The position numbers and the translations under genes are program-made. The notes below the pieces were generated by a model. The model had not been told where the DNA came from. It searched no databases and saw only the letters and a list, made by a program, of their open reading frames with translations. Shown one piece after another: positions 58,541 to 64,000 of a DNA stretch of 64,000 bases. Position 1 is the stretch's first letter, and every line of letters begins with the position of its first letter. The DNA lies in contig NZ_JAFMYU010000027.1 in assembly GCF_017353255.1 (NCBI RefSeq), positions 1 to 64,000 on the forward strand, given 5' to 3'. This DNA is from Fibrella aquatilis (lineage in GTDB: Bacteria > Bacteroidota > Bacteroidia > Cytophagales > Spirosomataceae).

Positions 58541-61402
58541 TTACATTTTCATCGCGGCGAAATAACGTATTGAATAGTTGAAGGACAGCATGAAGTAGCG
58601 GCGTAGCACCAGGCTTTGCACATCTTCAACGTAGCTCTCGTTGGTGGTGCGGGTTACGCTCCGGTTTTGGTTCAGCAGATCGAAGGCCGTGAGGCGCAAT
58701 TCGCCCTGTTTTTGCTTGAAGAGGTACTGCCCAAGGCTGGCGTTGAGCAACACATATTGCTGATTATACCCCACCGCCCGGCCCGAATTGGCGATGTAGT
58801 AGGCATCGGTCTGGACAAATAGCCGACTGCCAAACCGGTGGAAGGCGCGGAGGTTAGCCGTGTTGGTGAAAAAGCGCGTATTCTGCTGAGGCTGAACCGA
58901 ATACGTAGCCACCTGGTAGGTAACGTTGCCTGATAAATTGAGGTCCGTTTTGTCGTTGATGTTCGTATTCAGGCTCAGGCCCTGCCCCACGCTCAGGTTC
59001 AGGGCCGTGTTGGCGCGGTCGTTCAGAAAACTCATGCTCTGACTACCCAGCAGGTTGGTGTTCCAACTCACATTGACCGTTTGTGCCCCCCACTTGGCGG
59101 GCTTGCTAACGTTCATAAACCCAAACAGCGCGTAGTAGCCGTTGGCGTTGATGGGCCGTACCTGCTGCGCCCCCGACGGCGAGATGGTCGTCGCGTTCAC
59201 GATGCGGTTTTGGGTCTGCGTGAAATTTAGCGAGGCCACAAAACTGTGAAACGTGGTCTGGTCGTAGGTGCGGTAGTTGAGGTTTACCACGTGGCTTAGC
59301 TCAGGCCGCAGGTCGGGGTTGCCCACCCGGATAAAGAGCGGATTCGAGTTGTCGACAATGGGCTGCAACTGCGTCACCGATGGGGCGTTTACGCGGGTGC
59401 GGTAGTCGAAGGTGAAGTTGCGGTTACGGCCCAGGTTGTACTGGAAACGGGCGCTGGGCAGTACGTTAAAGAAAGATCGGTCGAGTGTAATATCCTGCGA
59501 CAGGTTGTTGGACTGGAGCGTGGCGTTTTGGGCGTCAACGCCAATGGTATACTGGTATTTTACCCGCCGAAACTGGTAGGAGATTCCCCCGCGCTGCGTG
59601 GTAAACACGTTGGCGTACTTGTTTGTCAACTGCCTGTTAACCAGGTCATAAGTCCTGGTGCTTTCGTTGAAATCATAGACCTGCCGGTCCGATTTATTGT
59701 TGGAATGGGACATCGTATACCGAAACTCGATGGACTTGGCCAGCGACAGCGGCTCGGTGTAGGAGAGGGTCAGGTTGTTGGCTAACGCGTTGGTGGTCTG
59801 CGTGTTCTGCTGGTCAATCCGCGACGCAAACAGGCTCGACTGTCCCCCCACCGACCGCAGAAACTGGTTCTGCGACTGGTTGATACCGTTGCTGTTCTGG
59901 TCGTTGATGGTGGTGATCAGATTAGCCGAAAACGTACGCCCCCGCCGTTTGAATTTGTGCATCCACAGCAGCGTGTTCGTGCCCGAAACCCCCTGCGCGT
60001 TGTTAGTATAGTTGCTGTTGCTGGTGTTGAGCAAGTTACCCTGCCCGTCTACGGTGCGGGCCGTGGCGAGGCTGCTGGTCTGGTTGTTCGTGAAACTCAG
60101 GTTGGGAATAAGCCGGATCGAGTTGGCCGAATCGAGGCGGTAGTTCAATTGCAGGTTAAACCGGTGGGCGCCGTTTCCCAAACTATTGCCGCTTTGTTTG
60201 TCCGTGAAATTGGTTTGTGCCGCTGCCGTAGCACTGCTGGGCAGCGACGTCTCGCGGCGGCTGGTCTGCTCGTTCTGGGTGTTGGTCTGGTTGAAAAAGT
60301 AGCTGGTGCTGATGTCGGTTTTGGTGCCCAGTGCGTCGGAAAAATTCAGCCCGCCCGCCAGCGCCCGCGTGATGCCCGTGGGCGACAAGCCATTGGCTCC
60401 ACCCGCGTTGCCGCCGCCACCATTGCCACCGCCCCCTTGTCCGCCACCTCCTCCGATCTGCACGTTACCGCCACCGCCCTGCCCACCACCCTGGCCTCCG
60501 CCGCCCCCAGTGGGGCCATTGCCAAGGCCATCGCCGGTGAAATTCTGCTGATTGATGTTGTTCAACTGCCCCACGCCGCTTAGCTGTTGCCCATTGTTAA
60601 ACCGGTTTACGCTGAGCCGACCCTGATACCGGGCGGCACCGGCCTCGTCGGCACCGTACCCCGCCGACTGTTGGCCAAACACCCCCCGCCGCCGGTCGCG
60701 CTTGGTCACGAGATTCACCGTCCGGTCGCGTTCGCCATCGTCCACGCCCGAAAACTGTGATTGCTCCGACTGCCGGTCGAACACCTGCACCCGCTCGATC
60801 ATGTCGGCGGGGAGGTTGCGGGTGGCCATTTTGGGGTCATTGCCGAAAAAGGGTTTGCCGTCTACCAGCACCCGCCGCACGTCTTGTCCCTGCGCTTTCA
60901 GGTTGCCGTCGCGGTCGACTTCCATACCCGGCAATTTCTTCAGCAGATCTTCCACCTGCGCGTTGGGCTGCGTCTTGAACGACCCGGCGTTGAACTCCAG
61001 CGTATCGCCTTTTACGCTCACGGGCGGGCGCTCCTGCACCACCACCACTTCGTTGAGCGTCTGCGTTTGCGGGATGACCCTAATAGTATCCAAGCTAACC
61101 GTGGGTTGCGCGGCGGTCAGGTTCAGCAGCACCGACTTGGGCCGGTAACCCACGTAGGTAATCAGCAGCCGGTAGCGCCCCAGGGCCAGATTCTGAATGG
61201 TGAAGTCGCCATCGCCACCCGTAGTTTGCACCTGCACAAACGATGAATCGCGCGCCAGCAGCACCGACACGTTAGCCTCCAGCAGGGGTTTTTTTGTGAC
61301 CGAATCGACCACAAAACCGCTTGCCTGGCCCGATTTGGCCGTTTTTGTCTGAGCCAGCGACAACAGTGGGAGCATACACAGCCCCAGCAGGATAACGCGC
61401 AT
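58541..61402 (-). CDS. Outer-membrane beta-barrel protein (TonB-receptor-like) with Gly-rich insert
   Basis: 953 residues from ATG 61402 (MRVILLGLCMLPLLSLAQ, signal peptide). N-terminal carboxypeptidase-like domain (GFVVDSVTKKPLLEANVSVL), then a plug-like region (LNEVVVVQERPPVSVKGDTL, DNLLKKLPGMEVDRDGN-type, VLVDGKPFFGNDPKMATRNL) and a large barrel. Near residue 290-340 an extended Gly/Gln/Asn run (GGGGGQGGGQGGGG...) interrupts it. This type is annotated outer-membrane beta-barrel family. It lies 7 nt after a GLPGLI gene. Substrate unknown. Confidence 0.87.
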   Translation of the reverse strand: MRVILLGLCMLPLLSLAQTKTAKSGQASGFVVDSVTKKPLLEANVSVLLARDSSFVQVQTTGGDGDFTIQNLALGRYRLLITYVGYRPKSVLLNLTAAQPTVSLDTIRVIPQTQTLNEVVVVQERPPVSVKGDTLEFNAGSFKTQPNAQVEDLLKKLPGMEVDRDGNLKAQGQDVRRVLVDGKPFFGNDPKMATRNLPADMIERVQVFDRQSEQSQFSGVDDGERDRTVNLVTKRDRRRGVFGQQSAGYGADEAGAARYQGRLSVNRFNNGQQLSGVGQLNNINQQNFTGDGLGNGPTGGGGGQGGGQGGGGNVQIGGGGGQGGGGNGGGGNAGGANGLSPTGITRALAGGLNFSDALGTKTDISTSYFFNQTNTQNEQTSRRETSLPSSATAAAQTNFTDKQSGNSLGNGAHRFNLQLNYRLDSANSIRLIPNLSFTNNQTSSLATARTVDGQGNLLNTSNSNYTNNAQGVSGTNTLLWMHKFKRRGRTFSANLITTINDQNSNGINQSQNQFLRSVGGQSSLFASRIDQQNTQTTNALANNLTLSYTEPLSLAKSIEFRYTMSHSNNKSDRQVYDFNESTRTYDLVNRQLTNKYANVFTTQRGGISYQFRRVKYQYTIGVDAQNATLQSNNLSQDITLDRSFFNVLPSARFQYNLGRNRNFTFDYRTRVNAPSVTQLQPIVDNSNPLFIRVGNPDLRPELSHVVNLNYRTYDQTTFHSFVASLNFTQTQNRIVNATTISPSGAQQVRPINANGYYALFGFMNVSKPAKWGAQTVNVSWNTNLLGSQSMSFLNDRANTALNLSVGQGLSLNTNINDKTDLNLSGNVTYQVATYSVQPQQNTRFFTNTANLRAFHRFGSRLFVQTDAYYIANSGRAVGYNQQYVLLNASLGQYLFKQKQGELRLTAFDLLNQNRSVTRTTNESYVEDVQSLVLRRYFMLSFNYSIRYFAAMKM

Positions 61403-61409
61403 GGCTGGG

Positions 61410-62303
61410 TTAGTTTCTGATCGGGAAGTCGCGCGATTGTTGTTGCCGCATGGTGGCCATCGCTTTCTGCCGAATAGTCCGCAGTTCGTCGGCCGACACG
61501 GTTTTGGCATCGGCGCGGGGTTTCAGCGCGACTTCGTTCACTGCGCCTGCGTCTATTTTAGTGGCCCGGTACATGAGGTCGTCGCTTTCAACAAACAGCA
61601 CCACGCCCTTGTCGGGAGTGAGGTCGGCAGCGGGCGAATAGGTAAAGGGCAGGTCGGTGGTGAACCAGACGGTGCAGGGCTGCTCTTTAATGGTGCAGGT
61701 GGCCCGCTGGCAGGTATAGCCCAGAATGGTCTTGGTTTTGCCCGTCACTTTCCAGTCGGCGGGGCGGGTGGCGGCCACTTCGGTCTGGTAATATTCTTTC
61801 TTCGTCGAATCGACGTTGAGTGTGGTTAGCTGGTAGCTTTTGCCCGTGGCCAGGTCAGTGTGGGTGGCCTGTTCAATAGGCATCCTGAACCGGCCCGTGC
61901 GTTGCTGCATGGCCCGCATCTGTTCGGGCGTACGTTCGCCCCCGCCGTTGCGGTCGCCCCCGTTATCGCCCCCCGGTCTGTCGCCGCCGCCACCGGGAAA
62001 ACCGCCGCCCGGCCCCCCGCGAAACATGCGTATGCCGCCGCGCCCGCCGTTATCGGCTTTGGCCCACTGCCCACCAAATTCCACTTTTTCCACGCCTTCG
62101 GTTGTTTCGGGCACCTCGAACTTACGGCCATCGGGCAGGGTACCACCGGGCCTGATTTCCTGCCCGTTGATGTTGATGCGGATGTTCGACGGGTCGATCC
62201 GGCGCATGGTTTCGTAGGTAATCGTGCCCGACGTGGGGGCTGTTTGGGCGTTGGCCAGCGTACCTGCCAGGAGGCAGGCCGAGAGCAGGAGGTGCTGTTT
62301 CAT
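61410..62303 (-). CDS. GLPGLI family protein
   Basis: 297 residues, signal peptide (MKQHLLLSACLLAGTLANA). After a Gly/Arg/Asp-rich stretch (FRGGPGGGFPGGGGDRPGG) come WKVTGKTKTILGYTCQRATC (GLPGLI-type core with Cys pair) and LPFTYSPAADLTPDKGVVLF. Members are nearly confined to Bacteroidota and usually sit beside TonB-receptor-like barrels, as here. Function unknown. Confidence 0.87.
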   Translation of the reverse strand: MKQHLLLSACLLAGTLANAQTAPTSGTITYETMRRIDPSNIRININGQEIRPGGTLPDGRKFEVPETTEGVEKVEFGGQWAKADNGGRGGIRMFRGGPGGGFPGGGGDRPGGDNGGDRNGGGERTPEQMRAMQQRTGRFRMPIEQATHTDLATGKSYQLTTLNVDSTKKEYYQTEVAATRPADWKVTGKTKTILGYTCQRATCTIKEQPCTVWFTTDLPFTYSPAADLTPDKGVVLFVESDDLMYRATKIDAGAVNEVALKPRADAKTVSADELRTIRQKAMATMRQQQSRDFPIRN

Positions 62304-62365
62304 GGTATAAAGAATTACGGCGTTGGCCAGCGTTGCATGGCGACGAAAAAAAGCCTCAACCTAGC

Positions 62366-63751
62366 CTACTGCTTCAATAAGCGGGCGGTACCCAACTCTT
62401 TACCGCTTTGGTCAAAGGCCGTAAGCAAATAAATACCCGCGCCGAGCGTGTGGAGAGTGATGGCCTCTGAACCGTCGGTGGTTTGCAGCACCGTGCGCCC
62501 CGCCGAATCGACCAGCCGAACGCTATGGGCGGGCTGGTTGCCTGCCTCTACCCGTATCTGGTCACGGCTGGGGTTGGGAAACACCCGGAACGACTGCCCG
62601 GTGGCGGGATCGGTGCTGAGTACCTGAATTTCGCCGGTGGCGTAGGTGCGCAGGGCCTCCAGCATACAGGGCATAATTTGGGTACTGTTGCTGCCAAACA
62701 TGCTGAACCCGCCGTCCCATTCCCACCAGGCCGACGGGATTTGCAACTTACTGAGGGCGTAGTAGATGGCCTCGGCGTGCTGGCAACGGCTTGTTGGGGT
62801 GGCATTGAGGTTGTACGAGCCAAATTCGCCCAGAAAAATAGGCACGTTTTTCGCCACCGACCATGCTTTTGCTGCGCTCAGGCTTTTGTAAATGGCGTCG
62901 TAGGTGGCCTCGTTGGCGTAGTTGTTAATGGCACTCTCTACCCAGGTGCCTTTGGCTGAGGCGGGCACGTTGATGGTAACGCCTTTGGTGGCCGGAAACG
63001 GAATACCCTTCAGGTCGGGAATGCCCTGCCCGGCCCAAGTAGCGCCCTGGTGGGTGAAGATAAACGGGTCGTAAAAGTGAAAGGTATAGATGATGTTGGG
63101 GTCGGCGAAGGGTTCTGACTGGAGCATAGCGTCGCGGCCGTTCCAATCGTGAAAACCCACCACCAGCGTGTGATTGGGCGCAATGGCCCGCACCGTCTGG
63201 ATGAGCACGTCGGCCTGTTTGCGCCAGGTGGCGGCGGTCATGCCGTTGGGTTCGTTGCGGAGTTCAAAGAGGACTTTTTCGGGGTCGGTAGTTTTGTAGC
63301 GTTCGGCAATTTGCTGCCAGAGCCAGTTTACCCGCGCCGTAGTGTCGGCCCCGGCAATACTCCGGTCAAACTCAACATGGTGCAGGTCAATCAATACGTT
63401 CAGGTTATTGGCCAATGCCCATTTCACCAGCGAATCGGGGGCGTAAAGCTGGTCGGGCGTATCCCACTTGTAGGGTGGTTGCACACTGGCCCAAGCTCCG
63501 AAACAGACCGGAATACGTACGGTTTTGAAGCCCGCTTTGGCCAGGTCGGCTAGGCGTTGTTTGCGAATGGCCACGTCGGCGGGCTTGGCAAAATCGCTGA
63601 AATGACGGGCTTTGGAGCCGTTCCAATAATTATCCAGATAAGATAAATTCATACCCAGCCCCAGCTTAGCGGCCCGTTTTTGTGCCGTATTTTGACCAAA
63701 AAGAGGTAGCTGGAGCGAAATAAAGAGGATAAGGAAGGAGAAGCGAATCAT
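62366..63751 (-). CDS. Secreted GH5-type glycoside hydrolase with T9SS sorting domain
   Basis: 461 residues, signal peptide (MIRFSFLILFISLQLPLFGQ). GH5 (cellulase) order: GMNLSYLDNYWNG, AGFKTVRIPVCFG, NVLIDLHHVEFD, LFELRNEPNG (acid/base Glu in NEP), FHFYDPFIFTHQG, FLGEFGSYN (nucleophile Glu) and SAWWEWDGGFSMFG. The final ~70 residues are a type IX sorting domain (FRVFPNPSRDQIRVEAG ... LGAGIYLLTAFDQ-G). Secreted beta-glucanase or mannanase; exact substrate not readable. 62 nt upstream of GLPGLI, possibly one operon. Confidence 0.9.
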   Translation of the reverse strand: MIRFSFLILFISLQLPLFGQNTAQKRAAKLGLGMNLSYLDNYWNGSKARHFSDFAKPADVAIRKQRLADLAKAGFKTVRIPVCFGAWASVQPPYKWDTPDQLYAPDSLVKWALANNLNVLIDLHHVEFDRSIAGADTTARVNWLWQQIAERYKTTDPEKVLFELRNEPNGMTAATWRKQADVLIQTVRAIAPNHTLVVGFHDWNGRDAMLQSEPFADPNIIYTFHFYDPFIFTHQGATWAGQGIPDLKGIPFPATKGVTINVPASAKGTWVESAINNYANEATYDAIYKSLSAAKAWSVAKNVPIFLGEFGSYNLNATPTSRCQHAEAIYYALSKLQIPSAWWEWDGGFSMFGSNSTQIMPCMLEALRTYATGEIQVLSTDPATGQSFRVFPNPSRDQIRVEAGNQPAHSVRLVDSAGRTVLQTTDGSEAITLHTLGAGIYLLTAFDQSGKELGTARLLKQ

Positions 63752-63832
63752 AATGTAAAGTAGTTGGTAAGGGTAGTTATATTAAGGACATAAGTTGTTC
63801 TCGTCGTTAATCTACGCCCATTGTTGCCTGCC

Positions 63833-63840
63833 TACCTTTG
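63833..63840 (+). promoter_or_regulatory. Candidate -7 box directly before the 63846 ATG
   Basis: TACCTTTG matches TAnnTTTG and ends 5 nt before the start codon, a leaderless arrangement like glyS and fur. No clear -33 element. Confidence 0.45.
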
Positions 63841-63845
63841 TCTTC

Positions 63846-64000
63846 ATGAATCCGCTTCGCATCGTTTCCATTGTGCCGTCGCAGACCGAACTGCTGTTCC
63901 ATCTGGGCGTCGGTCCGGCGGTGGTAGGGCGCACCAAATTTTGCATCTATCCAGCCGACGAGGTGGCCAGCGTACCCGTGGTGGGCGGAACAAAAAATGT
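63846..64000 (+). CDS. Helical-backbone substrate-binding protein, BtuF-like (partial)
   Basis: Cut by the window end; 51 codons are visible (MNPLRIVSIVPSQTELLFHL ... VGRTKFCIYPADEVASVPVV). The opening RIVSIVPSQTELLF and VVGRTKFCIYP-A match the cobalamin/iron helical-backbone receptor family (BtuF). No signal peptide is visible at this start, which is common in short Bacteroidota members. Probably binds a corrinoid or metal chelate. Confidence 0.8.
   Translation, partial: MNPLRIVSIVPSQTELLFHLGVGPAVVGRTKFCIYPADEVASVPVVGGTKN

Overview
The window looks like chromosomal DNA of a Bacteroidota bacterium, most likely Cytophagales/Spirosomaceae (this placement is an inference). It is GC-rich. It carries a SusC/SusD/SusE outer-membrane locus, type IX secretion (T9SS) C-terminal sorting domains, GLPGLI and DUF3667 proteins, AraC regulators with membrane-spanning N-termini, and promoter boxes of the Bacteroidota type (TTTG ... 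TAnnTTTG). Nearly every gene is recognisable housekeeping or saprophytic metabolism. There are no rRNA genes, CRISPR arrays, transposases or prophage.

Layout. 27-4600: accessory genes of an aerobic CO-dehydrogenase/xanthine-oxidase-type molybdenum hydroxylase (CoxG, CoxD-like AAA+, CoxE-like VWA, two XdhC proteins, one fused to a YHS domain); the catalytic genes are presumably just left of the window. 4624-7258: sulfatase plus its probable formylglycine-generating enzyme. 7328-13808: beta-barrel protein, trmN6, a GT2 glycosyltransferase, ppa, sppA, a small lipoprotein. 14126-21972 (minus): SusE, SusD, SusC and a regulator joining a starch-binding-like domain, about seven membrane helices and an AraC DNA-binding domain. 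22111-31648: small unknowns, LOG protein, membrane protein, rbfA, LolC/E-like permease, ComEA-like protein, glyS, thioesterase. 31655-34566 (minus): cytochrome b, sulfite-oxidase-fold enzyme, DUF1223 and exported MsrA, which reads as an envelope methionine-sulfoxide repair operon. 34858-45686: gnd, DUF3667, polysaccharide deacetylase, YciE/F, purA, a decayed HNH gene, fur, RelA/SpoT, tRNA-Leu(UAG), tig. 45759-47146: a small scarred accessory patch (fused gene remnants, an AT-rich UDG-fold-like ORF, a clipped DUF433 gene). 47255-64000: Gfo/Idh oxidoreductase, ATP-grasp-like protein, BI-1, the DUF1501/DUF1800 pair, GH27 plus sugar porter, a pseudouridine synthase, DinB, outer-membrane barrel plus GLPGLI, GH5, and the start of a BtuF-like protein.

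The strongest unexplained signal is not a gene. Fourteen intergenic inverted repeats (8141-58538) form long hairpins, several perfect over 36-55 bp. Their arms are often built of degenerate 7-nt (sometimes 8-nt) repeats, and about half share the loop-proximal motif GGCTGACGC/GCGTCAGCC although the outer arms differ completely. Each lies directly downstream of a stop codon (once a tRNA), between co-directional or convergent genes. None lies in the eight divergent gaps. I know of no established name or function for this family in this group.
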